Positions 42,914-50,938 of a stretch of 64,000 nucleotides of DNA are shown piece after piece. Source of the DNA: SHZI01 sp963698405 (GTDB lineage: Bacteria; Pseudomonadota; Gammaproteobacteria; Steroidobacterales; GCA-2729495). How positions within the stretch are numbered: position 1 is the stretch's first letter; every line of letters starts with the position of its first letter. The stretch spans positions 62,001 to 126,000 of the forward strand of contig CAVOQT010000015.1 in the NCBI GenBank assembly GCA_963698405.1, in the 5' to 3' direction. Made by a program: the position numbers and the translations under genes. A model generated the notes under the pieces. The model was given only the letters and a program-made list of their open reading frames with translations. It was not told where the DNA came from and searched no databases.

Positions 42914-44659
42914 TCAGGCAATGCACTCGACCACCAGTTGCGCAGTGCGCGACTGTCGCCAGACATTCACATCGAGGCGATAAACGAGACGGATCGCGGC
43001 ATTGCGGGCTGCTTCCAGCGGTGCCTGATTGAAAGCCACCGCATCGAGCTGCATGCCGCCCTCGGGATGCCGCACCCGCATCCGCAGGTGCTTCTCGCCA
43101 ATCACCCGCTGCTCACACAGGGTAAAGACGTTATCAAACAGCGGCTCGGGAAAGCCCTGCCCCCAGGGGCCGGCAGCGGCAAGGGTCTCGGCAAGATCCA
43201 ACTGCAGGTCCTGCACCTCCAGAGCGCCATCGGTCCACAGGCTATCATCGCTGCCGAGCAGGTCACGCTGACTGCCGACTGCGGCAGCAAAAGCGGCGCG
43301 AAATTTATCGAGTTCAGCTTCCGCAAGCGTGATGCCTGCCGCCATCGCATGACCGCCGAAACGTACCGCAGACTCCGACATTGAGTCGAGTGCCGCAGCC
43401 ATCGCGTCACGCACATGCAGCCCGTCGACTGAGCGCGCCGAGCCACGCAACATGCCGGTTTCCGCAGCACGCGCAAAGGCGATCGCCGGACGTCCGGTCA
43501 ACTCCCTGATCCGGTTGGCGATCAGACCGACGATACCGGGATGCCAGCGCTCATCGAACAAACAGACCGCCGCTTCTGCTGTGCCGAGTTGTGCGCCGAC
43601 ATCGTCCAGCAGCAGCTCCGCCTCCTCCTGCATCTGCTGCTGCAGCACCCGCCGCTCGACATTCAGGGCATCAAGACGAGACGCCAGGGCCTGTGCAGTT
43701 GCTGCATCGGCTGCCAGCAAGCAGTTGATACCGATCGTCATATCGTCGAGCCGACCCGCTGCATTGAGACGCGGCGCGATGGAGAAACCGAGATCCGGGC
43801 TGCGCGCGAGTTCCAGTTCGCGGCCAGCCACCCGGAACAATGCTTCGACACCCGGCCGGGTCCGTCCGGCACGCATGCGGCGCAGGCCTTCGGCAACCAG
43901 GATGCGGTTATTGAAATCCAGCGGTACCAGATCGGCTACCGTGCCCAGCGCAACCAGATCGAGACAGTCAGTCACCGCTTCACGCGCAATGTCTGCCGGA
44001 ATGATGCCCAGCTCAGCCAAACGCTTGCCGGTCGCTGCCAGCAGGTAGAAGGCAACGCCCACACCGCTCAAGGCTGGACTACCAAATGCCGAACCCGGCA
44101 GGTTTGGATTCACGATCAGCGCATCTTCCGGCAGCACCGGACCGGCCAGGTGATGATCGGTAATCAGCACCTCCATGCCGAGCTCACGCGCGCGCCGTAC
44201 ACCCTCAAGACTGGTAATGCCGTTATCGACCGTCATCAGCAGCGCCGGTGCGCGGCTTGCCGCCATCTCAGCGATGGCCGGTGACAGCCCGTAACCGAAG
44301 CTGAAGCGATCCGGAACGAGGAAAGCCGGATCTGTAAAACCAAAGGCACGCAGGCAGGACACCGCAAGCGCCGTGGCAGTGGCGCCATCCACATCGAAAT
44401 CACCGATCACCAGCACACGTTCGCCACGCTGACGGGCGACCACCAGCCGTTCGGCAGCCGCCTGTACGCCGGGCAGACTGCTGACCGGCAGCAAGCGGGT
44501 GAGCTGGGGCTGCAATTGATCCGCACTGACCTGCCGTGCCGCCAGCACCCGCCGCAGCACCGGATGCAGGCCACTCGGCAAGGCAGCACTGGCTGCCTCG
44601 GATGCACTGCGAACACGAATCGCCGTACTATCTTCGTCTGCAAAACGGGGATGACGCAT
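42914..44659 (-). CDS. recJ: Single-stranded-DNA-specific exonuclease RecJ
   Basis: A 581-residue 5'-3' exonuclease of recombination and mismatch repair. The DHH phosphoesterase motifs are GDFDVDGATATALAV, MTVDNGI and ITDHHLAG. A DHHA1 domain with RFGGHAMAAGITL and a C-terminal OB fold follow. The ATG used here shares a CATG palindrome with the start codon of the divergent Mth938-like gene. The next downstream start is a GTG at codon 16 (VRSASEA). Confidence 0.95.
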   Translation of the reverse strand: MRHPRFADEDSTAIRVRSASEAASAALPSGLHPVLRRVLAARQVSADQLQPQLTRLLPVSSLPGVQAAAERLVVARQRGERVLVIGDFDVDGATATALAVSCLRAFGFTDPAFLVPDRFSFGYGLSPAIAEMAASRAPALLMTVDNGITSLEGVRRARELGMEVLITDHHLAGPVLPEDALIVNPNLPGSAFGSPALSGVGVAFYLLAATGKRLAELGIIPADIAREAVTDCLDLVALGTVADLVPLDFNNRILVAEGLRRMRAGRTRPGVEALFRVAGRELELARSPDLGFSIAPRLNAAGRLDDMTIGINCLLAADAATAQALASRLDALNVERRVLQQQMQEEAELLLDDVGAQLGTAEAAVCLFDERWHPGIVGLIANRIRELTGRPAIAFARAAETGMLRGSARSVDGLHVRDAMAAALDSMSESAVRFGGHAMAAGITLAEAELDKFRAAFAAAVGSQRDLLGSDDSLWTDGALEVQDLQLDLAETLAAAGPWGQGFPEPLFDNVFTLCEQRVIGEKHLRMRVRHPEGGMQLDAVAFNQAPLEAARNAAIRLVYRLDVNVWRQSRTAQLVVECIA

Positions 44660-45029
44660 GCAACTCGATGCCGAACCAGGTTCTGGAAATTATATACAGT
44701 CGGTCACTGCGGAAATGCTGCGCATCAATGGGCAGGATTTTCACAGCCATGTCATCGTCAGCGCCGGGCTGATCGTACCCGACTGGAACCCGCGACCGAT
44801 CGCAGAACTGCAGATCGACGACTTCCAGGCAGCGCTTGACTGCCAGCCGGAAACAATCCTGTTTGGCACCGGTGCAAAACACCGTTTCGTCAGCAATTTC
44901 CTGCTCACGGCGATCATGTCGCAGGGTATCGGCTTTGAGGTGATGAGTACGGCGGCGGCCTGTCGCACCTACAACCTGCTGCTGGGCGAAGGCCGGCAGA
45001 TCGTTGCGGCATTGCTGTTACCGGTATAG
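44658..45029 (+). CDS. Mth938-like domain protein
   Basis: A 123-residue protein of the Mth938/DUF498 family, related to mitochondrial NDUFAF3. GSGNYIQSVTAEMLRING, VIVSAGLIVPDW, ETILFGTGAKHRF and VMSTAAACRTYNLLLGEGR follow the family pattern. Bacterial members have no settled function; some are linked to membrane protein or complex I biogenesis. Its ATG (44658-44660) overlaps the recJ ATG on the other strand by two bases, and it converges on nlpD. Confidence 0.88.
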   Translation: MQLDAEPGSGNYIQSVTAEMLRINGQDFHSHVIVSAGLIVPDWNPRPIAELQIDDFQAALDCQPETILFGTGAKHRFVSNFLLTAIMSQGIGFEVMSTAAACRTYNLLLGEGRQIVAALLLPV

Positions 45030-45041
45030 CCCGGCGAAGCA

Positions 45042-45752
45042 TCAGCGCGCCGGCAACAGCCGCAGCGGATCGATCGGCTGCCCGATACGACGGATCTCGA
45101 AATGCAACATGGCGCGGCGACTGGTACCGCCAGGTACTGGCCCCTCACCCATCAGCGCAATCTGCTGACCGCTGCTCACCCGCTCACCTTCAGCCACCAG
45201 CCGTACCTGGTTATAGCCATAGGCAGTCAGCCAGTTATCACTGTGCTTGATGATCAGCAGTTCGCCGTAGCCGATCAGGCCGCTGCCTGAATACACCACC
45301 TGACCACCAGCAGCCGCGTGCACCGGATCGCCAACACGACCGCTGAGCTGTATACCCGAAGCAGTCAGTGGCGATTCACCATAGCGGCTCAGCACCGCAC
45401 CTGAAACTGGCCACTGCCAGCGCGGCGGCGGCTCGACTGGTGGCTGACTGGGTTGCTGCGCCTTGCCTGACGATGCGGCACCGCCCGGTGGCGACAGGCG
45501 CAGACGCTGGTTCACACGGATCAGCGTACCGTCGCCCAGATTATTCCAGGCCGCCAGTTGCTTCACGCTCAGGCCATAGCGGCGCGCGATCGAGTACAGC
45601 GTTTCACCGTCGCGGACGACGTGGACTCCGGCTGCGGATCGGTTGGTCGATGATGCAGTACGCCCGGTCGTTGATCCGCTACCACGCTGAGCCGTACCGC
45701 AAGCGCTCAGGCTCAGCACCACGCATAACATGCAGAGTAGCTGGCGAGTCAC
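45042..45752 (-). CDS. nlpD: NlpD-like lipoprotein with LysM and LytM (M23) domains
   Basis: A 236-residue outer-membrane lipoprotein. The signal peptide ends in LSLSAC. A LysM domain follows (about 43-88; HVVRDGETLYSIARRYGL). The C-terminal LytM domain covers about 110-230. Instead of the zinc ligands H-x3-D it has GIQLSGR, so it is probably inactive and works as an activator of amidase AmiC, as E. coli NlpD does. The GTG start overlaps the pcm stop as GTGA. rpoS, which usually follows nlpD, is absent. Confidence 0.92.
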   Translation of the reverse strand: MTRQLLCMLCVVLSLSACGTAQRGSGSTTGRTASSTNRSAAGVHVVRDGETLYSIARRYGLSVKQLAAWNNLGDGTLIRVNQRLRLSPPGGAASSGKAQQPSQPPVEPPPRWQWPVSGAVLSRYGESPLTASGIQLSGRVGDPVHAAAGGQVVYSGSGLIGYGELLIIKHSDNWLTAYGYNQVRLVAEGERVSSGQQIALMGEGPVPGGTSRRAMLHFEIRRIGQPIDPLRLLPAR

Positions 45753-46438
45753 CCCATACCTTCGACAAGCGGCACAAAAGAAACCTGGGTCAGCAGTTCA
45801 CGCTGCAGGCCGTCCGGCGTACGCGTCACCCGCAGCAAATCCTGCTGACCGGCCGGCCCCACCGGAATCACCAGCCGCCCACCCAGAGCGAGCTGTTCCA
45901 GCAGCGCTTCGGGCACATCCGCCGGTGCGGCGGCGACCAGAATAGCGTCGAACGGCGCCTGTCCGGGCCAGCCCTGAAAACCGTCGCCATGCCGGTAACG
46001 GATATTGCCGAAACCCAGTTCATTGAGCCGGGTGCGCGCGGCACGCTGGATGCCCGCCAGCCGCTCAATGGTGTAGATCGTCCGCGCAAAGGGCGACAGC
46101 ACGGCAGTCTGGTAACCGCAGCCGGTGCCCACCTCCAGCACCTTGCCCAGCGGCGGCCCGCTATTCCCACCACCATTGCCCGGCGGCAGCAGCGCCTGCG
46201 TCATCAGTGCCACCACCCACGGCTGGGAAATGGTCTGGCCCTGACCGATCGGCAGCGCCGTGTCTTCATAGGCGCGGCTGGCAAGCGCTTCGTCCACAAA
46301 CAGGTGGCGCGGCACGTTGCGGATGCGTTCGAGGATTGCCGGATTGCTGATGCCATTTTCACCGAGGCGCTGAATCAACCGCTCGCGGGTGCGGGCGGAA
46401 GTCATGCCGATACCACGGCTTGTGGGCTGCCCGGTCAC
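45749..46438 (-). CDS. pcm: Protein-L-isoaspartate O-methyltransferase
   Basis: A 229-residue SAM-dependent enzyme that starts repair of isoaspartyl residues in aged proteins. ALPIGQGQTISQPWVVALMT and the SAM motif VLEVGTGCGYQTAVL are diagnostic, and PFDAILVAAAP follows. The GTG start overlaps the surE stop as GTGA; an ATG 11 codons downstream (MTSARTRERL) is an alternative. The insert PPGNGGGNSGPP before the SAM motif is unusual but harmless-looking. Confidence 0.96.
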   Translation of the reverse strand: MTGQPTSRGIGMTSARTRERLIQRLGENGISNPAILERIRNVPRHLFVDEALASRAYEDTALPIGQGQTISQPWVVALMTQALLPPGNGGGNSGPPLGKVLEVGTGCGYQTAVLSPFARTIYTIERLAGIQRAARTRLNELGFGNIRYRHGDGFQGWPGQAPFDAILVAAAPADVPEALLEQLALGGRLVIPVGPAGQQDLLRVTRTPDGLQRELLTQVSFVPLVEGMG

Positions 46439-47175
46439 TTGGGCAACCAGCCAGCCAGCAGATCAAGCCTGGAGTTGTGCGTCAGGTCCAGTTGCAAGGG
46501 CGTTACGGAAACATAGCCATGCTCGATGGCATGAAAATCGGTACCCGGGCCGGCATCCTGCCCTTTGCCCGCCGCACCGACCCAATAGATGATTCGCCCC
46601 TTGGGATCACGTGCCTGAACTACCCGCTCGGAACGGTGCCGGGAACCAAGACGGGTAGCCTGAAAACCCTTGATCTGTGCCCAGGGAACATCGGGCACAT
46701 TGATATTGAGGATGGTGTCCGAAGGCAGCGGTGCTGCCGTCAAATGCTGGAACAGCGTGCGTATCGCCTGTCCCGCCGTATCGAAGTGCCGGTGCTCACC
46801 GGTCAGCGATATGGCGATCGCCGGCAGGCCGAGAAAACGCCCCTCGACCGCCGCCGCAACCGTCCCCGAATACAACACGTCATCACCCAGATTTGCACCG
46901 TGATTGATGCCGGCGATCACCATATCCGGCTCGTGTTCAAGCAGGCCGGTGATCGCCAGATGCACGCAATCGGTCGGGGTGCCGTTAACGTAATGTACCC
47001 CCTCGCGTGAACGACCGACCCGCAGCGGCATCTCCAGGGTCAGTGAGTGACTGGCACCGCTCTGGTTGCGATCCGGTGCCACCACAGTGATCTCGGCCAG
47101 ATCAGCCAGGCTGAGGGCAAGCGTGGCGAGGCCATCGGCCAGATAGCCATCATCATTACTGAGCAGCAAGCGCAT
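46435..47175 (-). CDS. surE: 5'/3'-nucleotidase SurE
   Basis: A 246-residue metal-dependent nucleotidase and exopolyphosphatase. LLLSNDDGYLADGL holds the metal-binding ND(D)G motif. APDRNQSGASHSLT and GTPTDCVHLAI are conserved. First gene of surE-pcm-nlpD. In other gammaproteobacteria truD, ispF and ispD usually precede it; here a divergent smr gene does. Confidence 0.97.
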   Translation of the reverse strand: MRLLLSNDDGYLADGLATLALSLADLAEITVVAPDRNQSGASHSLTLEMPLRVGRSREGVHYVNGTPTDCVHLAITGLLEHEPDMVIAGINHGANLGDDVLYSGTVAAAVEGRFLGLPAIAISLTGEHRHFDTAGQAIRTLFQHLTAAPLPSDTILNINVPDVPWAQIKGFQATRLGSRHRSERVVQARDPKGRIIYWVGAAGKGQDAGPGTDFHAIEHGYVSVTPLQLDLTHNSRLDLLAGWLPK

Positions 47176-47237
47176 TGTTGTTGAAAGCCGTGCGAAAATG
47201 AAATGCTAATGCGTAGTGTACGAGCGGAGGCGTCCCG

Positions 47238-47792
47238 GTGAACCCCAGCGGTGGAAAAAAACCTGATTCCGACCCGGATACCGGCGCTTCCTTCAGTGAC
47301 CTCGTCGGCCCGGTAACGCCAGTCAAGGTGCGCGGACGGGCCAGCCTGAAAAAGCCCGCACCACCGCCCGTGGCACGTTTCAGAAAGGCTGACGAGCGCG
47401 CCGTACTCCAGGAATCAATTTCCGGCGGCCCCTCCGAACCGATGATTTCAGCCGGTGACGAAACCAGTTTCAGGCGTAAAGGCGTGCCCACGACCGTACT
47501 GAAGGGTCTGCGCAGCGGCAAGTACGCCATCCAGGACGAACTCGATCTGCACGGCATGAATGCCAGCCAGGCACATGCAGCCCTGCGACAATTCATGAAC
47601 GAGGTATTGATGAGCGACACCCGCTGTGTACGCATCATCCACGGCAAGGGACTGCGCTCCGGGCCGCGTGGCCCGGTACTCAAGGGCAAGGTCATCGGCT
47701 GGCTGCCGCAGTGGGACGAAGTGCTGGCCTTCGTCACGGCACCTGAAAACAACGGCGGCACCGGCGCGGTCTACGTGCTGCTGGCGCGTTGA
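47238..47792 (+). CDS. Smr domain protein
   Basis: A 184-residue protein with a disordered, Pro-rich N-terminal half and a C-terminal Smr domain (about residues 100-183). ELDLHGM and IIHGKGLRSG are the two family motifs. Stand-alone Smr proteins bind or nick nucleic acids; recent work on E. coli relatives links some of them to cleavage of mRNA at collided ribosomes. The GTG start has a GGAGG-like element 7 bases upstream. Divergent from surE. Confidence 0.9.
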   Translation: MNPSGGKKPDSDPDTGASFSDLVGPVTPVKVRGRASLKKPAPPPVARFRKADERAVLQESISGGPSEPMISAGDETSFRRKGVPTTVLKGLRSGKYAIQDELDLHGMNASQAHAALRQFMNEVLMSDTRCVRIIHGKGLRSGPRGPVLKGKVIGWLPQWDEVLAFVTAPENNGGTGAVYVLLAR

Positions 47793-47793
47793 T

Positions 47794-47827
47794 AAAAAAA
47801 AGCGGCCAGCTTTATAGGCTGGCCGCT
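47794..47827 (-). terminator. Intrinsic terminator of the fasciclin gene
   Basis: AGCGGCCAGC (47801-47810), a 7-base loop and GCTGGCCGCT (47818-47827) form a 10-bp stem. On the minus strand it is followed by a T-run (47801-47794). It lies 43 bases beyond the stop of the fasciclin gene and directly after the convergent smr stop, so it can also block transcription from smr. Confidence 0.9.
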
Positions 47828-47869
47828 GCGCCTGCAGGGGGGGTGCAGGCAGGAGGATTGGCTGGAAAA

Positions 47870-48415
47870 TCAGTTGGCGGGAGGCAGCATCACCGCATCG
47901 ATCACATGGATCACACCGTTGCTGGCGGCAACATCAGCAGCCGTAACCTTGGCGCCGTTGACCGTCACCCCTCCTGCAGCAACGATGATGGTTACATTCT
48001 TGCCCTGCAGGGTCGCGGCATTGACCGTACCCTTCAGGTCAGCTGACATGACCTTGCCGGGTACCACGTGATACAGCAGGATCGACTTGAGTTTCTCCTT
48101 GTTCTCAGGCTTCAGCAGGTCATCGAGCGTACCTGCCGGTAACGCTGCGAAGGCTGCATCGGTAGGTGCAAAGACCGTAAACGGTCCTTTGGCCTTCAGC
48201 GCGTCCACGAGACCCGCAGCCTTGACGGCAGCAACCAGTGTATTGAATGAACCGGCACCAGCCGCCACATCGACCACATCGCCGGGAGCGGCCATCGTCG
48301 CTTTTGCTTCAGTGTGGCCGGCGGCATTGACGCTAAACGCATAGCCACCAGCAACCAGTAAAGCTGCCAGGGCCATGACCTTGAAAGGGTTTGTTATCCG
48401 GGCTGTATCCGTCAT
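47870..48415 (-). CDS. Exported fasciclin (FAS1) domain protein
   Basis: A 181-residue secreted protein. The signal sequence has the core VMALAALLVAGGYAFSVNAA, with likely cleavage after the final Ala near residue 32. One FAS1 domain covers about 47-180, with the H1 motif PFTVFAPTDAAF and the YH motif ILLYHVVPGKV. FAS1 domains mediate adhesion or ligand binding at cell surfaces. The ATG giving MTDTARITN is chosen because AGGAG lies 9 bases upstream. Single-gene unit with its own terminator. Confidence 0.92.
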   Translation of the reverse strand: MTDTARITNPFKVMALAALLVAGGYAFSVNAAGHTEAKATMAAPGDVVDVAAGAGSFNTLVAAVKAAGLVDALKAKGPFTVFAPTDAAFAALPAGTLDDLLKPENKEKLKSILLYHVVPGKVMSADLKGTVNAATLQGKNVTIIVAAGGVTVNGAKVTAADVAASNGVIHVIDAVMLPPAN

Positions 48416-48502
48416 GAATGAGTACTCCTGATGGGCCATGCGACATTCGCTGGCATGACTGTACTTTCGGCGCCATCATTGAATCGGATTCACAACCGGC
48501 TA

Positions 48503-48952
48503 TCAGTTATCCATGCGTTTGCTGAAATCCCATGAAGTCACCCAGTCTGCTTCCAGCCGGATGGCAACCTCGGTAGCCGAACGGGCAACGAGCCACGCAG
48601 CAAAGGAAGTATCCCGGCTACCAAGATAGCGGTCGATCAGACGCAGCAAAACACCTGGACCCTCTGCAGCAGACAGCGAAACCCTGCCCTGCCCACGCAC
48701 CCCCCGATAGGGCATCTGTTCCGGCGCCACTTCGAAACCACATCGCGCTTCTGCTCGCAGAAAGGCTGCCACGCTCGCGGATTGCTGTGTCGCACACCAG
48801 AGTGCGCCATCTGCATACAGGTACCAGAGCGAACAGACGAGCGGCACACCATCCCGATCGATGCATGCCAGCCTGACCGGAATCACGGTATCGGCAAGAA
48901 AGCGCTCAATCTGATGTTTATCCCAGGCGCTGGTTGACCGGATCATGCGCAT
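48503..48952 (-). CDS. Pyridoxamine 5'-phosphate oxidase-like split-barrel protein
   Basis: A 149-residue protein with the FMN-binding split-barrel pattern: VRLACIDRDGVPLVCSLWYLYADGALW, then KTxxxR-like positions replaced by RAEARCGFEV, and the central strand GQGRVSLS. It is likely a flavin- or heme-binding oxidoreductase of the PNPOx superfamily, not the B6 enzyme PdxH itself. Substrate unknown. It sits 87 bases upstream of the fasciclin gene on the same strand and is divergent from the CIA30 gene. Confidence 0.78.
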   Translation of the reverse strand: MRMIRSTSAWDKHQIERFLADTVIPVRLACIDRDGVPLVCSLWYLYADGALWCATQQSASVAAFLRAEARCGFEVAPEQMPYRGVRGQGRVSLSAAEGPGVLLRLIDRYLGSRDTSFAAWLVARSATEVAIRLEADWVTSWDFSKRMDN

Positions 48953-49077
48953 GACCTGTACTCCCGCAGCTAATGCAGACCCAATCCTAGCCCAGCCGGG
49001 ACAAAGTACTGTCCGCCATCGGCCAATTCAAACTGACAAGCGTATGCTGACCCTGTCACCCGGCAACGAGCAGAAAC

Positions 49078-49704
49078 ATGCGTATGCAACTCACGCGACG
49101 CACATTACTGGTTGCGGCAGGACTCCTGCCGTTGACGGGCTATTTCCGCACAGCAGCAGCTGAGGAGAAAACACCAGTGAATGACCATCCAGGCACACTG
49201 CTTCTGAGTGATTTTTCCGGCGCCGAAGCCCAGGTGCTGGCCGGCGCCGGCTGGCGCGGATTCAGCGACCGGGTGATGGGCGGTGTTTCAGATGCCAGCC
49301 TCAACAAGGCAACGATTGATGGCAAGCGTTGCATGCGTCTCACCGGTACGGTTACCCGCGAGAGCAACGGCGGATTCATACAGATGGCGATGTATTTCGG
49401 CAGCAATGACGCTGAACTCGATGGCTCTGCCTGCAAAGGAATAGAGATGCTGGTACATGGCAACGACGAAGACTATAACGTGCATGTGCGCACGGCCGAT
49501 TGCGGCTGGTACGATGAGTCATACCGGTACACGTTTTTCGCCAAACCGGAATGGCAGCTGGTGCGGATAGCGTGGGATGATTTCAAGGCCAATGGCGTGA
49601 AGGCGCCCCTGAACAGCGGCCGCATCAATCGCATTGCCATCCTCGGCTGGATGAGAGAATTCCAGGCCGATATCGCCCTCGCCCGGATATCCCTTTACAG
49701 TTGA
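49078..49704 (+). CDS. CIA30-domain protein with Tat-like signal
   Basis: A 208-residue exported protein. The N-terminus LTRRTLLVAAGLLPLTG has the twin-arginine pattern followed by a hydrophobic core and an Ala-rich cleavage region. The rest (about 40-208) is a CIA30 (NDUFAF1-like) beta-sandwich with WRGFSDRVMGGVSDAS, GGFIQMAMYF and the C-terminal INRIAILGW. In mitochondria CIA30 helps complex I assembly, but bacterial exported members have no known role. Orphan gene on the plus strand. Confidence 0.85.
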   Translation: MRMQLTRRTLLVAAGLLPLTGYFRTAAAEEKTPVNDHPGTLLLSDFSGAEAQVLAGAGWRGFSDRVMGGVSDASLNKATIDGKRCMRLTGTVTRESNGGFIQMAMYFGSNDAELDGSACKGIEMLVHGNDEDYNVHVRTADCGWYDESYRYTFFAKPEWQLVRIAWDDFKANGVKAPLNSGRINRIAILGWMREFQADIALARISLYS

Positions 49705-49752
49705 ACCATTCGCCATCACCCAATCTGAACTGCTGCAAGGAGTTGTTTAATC

Positions 49753-50634
49753 GTGTCAGAACTCAAGACGAATAGCTTTCTATATGCCCTGCCTGCCGTC
49801 TGCATCGGACTGATGCTGGCAGGATGCGGTGGCCCGGGTGACTCGTCAGCACCGGTCGCCGATCAGGCTGCACCTGCCACCGAGGATGTGGCCGTTGTTG
49901 ATGCAGAGGCGGATGCCGCGGCTGCACAGGCCGCCAAAGATGCCGAACTGACGCGCCTTGAGGCTGATATGTCCCTGAAGGAGCGCGAAGCTGAGCTTTC
50001 GCGCCGCGAAGCCGAACTCGCCGCCAAACAGAAAGCGCCACGTCCCGCTGCTGCGCCGAAGGCTGCAGCAGCGGCTGCCGCCGCCCCGGCCGCGAAGGAG
50101 CCCGCACCGGCTCCTGTGAAGACCTACGTCGTCCCCGCCGGCACCCAGCTGTCGGTCCAGATCATTGCGCCGGTCACCACCAAGACCGCACAGGTCGGCG
50201 ACAACATCGACGGCCAGCTGACCACGGACCTCATCGTGGATGGCAAGACACTCGCGGCGACCGGTTCTGCCGTGCGCGGCTCGGTCACGGAAGTCATCTC
50301 TGGCAGCAACAAGATCGGCGGTGTCCCGACACTCGGTATCAGCTTTGACACGCTCACGCTGGCCAGCGGCGAGACCGTGGCCATTTCAGGCCGCCTCGCA
50401 CAGCAAGGCAAGAGCGACACTGCGCGTGATACCGCCAAGATTGCCGGTGGCGCACTGGTGGGTGCCGTGATCGGCAACAAGATCGACAAGGGCACCGGCA
50501 AGATCGTCGGCGGCATTGTCGGTGGTGCTGCCGGTGCAGCTGTCGCGCAAAAGACCGGCACCGAAGTGGAACTGGCCTCCGGCACTGTGGTCGGCTTCCT
50601 GCTGGACAACTCGTTTGAGGTGACAGCGCAGTAA
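49753..50634 (+). CDS. Glycine-zipper lipoprotein with coiled-coil segment
   Basis: A 293-residue predicted lipoprotein. The lipobox LMLAGC puts the acylated Cys near residue 25. A charged heptad region rich in Ala, Glu and Arg (about 55-93) suggests a coiled coil. An Ala/Pro linker follows, then a folded domain beginning TYVVPAGTQLSVQI. Near residues 230-265 an alternation of Gly and small residues (AGGALVGAVIGNKI, IVGGIVGGAAGAAVA) forms a glycine zipper typical of small outer-membrane or periplasmic proteins. GTG start with GGAG 10 bases upstream. Function unknown. Confidence 0.82.
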   Translation: MSELKTNSFLYALPAVCIGLMLAGCGGPGDSSAPVADQAAPATEDVAVVDAEADAAAAQAAKDAELTRLEADMSLKEREAELSRREAELAAKQKAPRPAAAPKAAAAAAAAPAAKEPAPAPVKTYVVPAGTQLSVQIIAPVTTKTAQVGDNIDGQLTTDLIVDGKTLAATGSAVRGSVTEVISGSNKIGGVPTLGISFDTLTLASGETVAISGRLAQQGKSDTARDTAKIAGGALVGAVIGNKIDKGTGKIVGGIVGGAAGAAVAQKTGTEVELASGTVVGFLLDNSFEVTAQ

Positions 50635-50650
50635 GCGCCTAAAGGTTCAA

Positions 50651-50688
50651 GCTGCCAGTCGCGTGTCCTTTGACACGCGACTGGCAGC
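50651..50688. terminator. Perfect 17-bp hairpin after the glycine-zipper lipoprotein gene
   Basis: GCTGCCAGTCGCGTGTC (50651-50667), loop CTTT and the exact reverse complement (50672-50688) begin 16 bases after the lipoprotein stop. No T-run follows. It probably stabilises or ends the upstream transcript. The remaining bases up to 50938 contain no gene or clear promoter that I can support. Confidence 0.65.
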
Positions 50689-50938
50689 TGCAGTGATTCG
50701 AGAAGGGATTCTGCCAACTGTGCCCGCCAATCGCGGACAATCGATTGCACCCCCATATTTGCGCCACATTTGCCGGCCAGACTGCAAAGGTCCGGGCCAC
50801 TTGCTGGAGTCACGCTATACCCCACACACCACCACGCCCGGCGAGATGGGGCACATGGTCGTGCACGGAGACGACGTGCGTGCTGCCGTTCACTGACACC
50901 CGCCACCACTCTGCAGGATCAGTTCACACGGACCCGAC

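Noticed and set aside
47156..47761. Minus-strand 201-codon frame opposite smr
   Set aside because: The plus-strand frame contains both Smr motifs; the minus frame has none.
50663..50896. A 77-codon frame in the gap before the efflux operon
   Set aside because: It starts inside the perfect hairpin, has no ribosome binding site or recognisable motif, and reads like random sequence.
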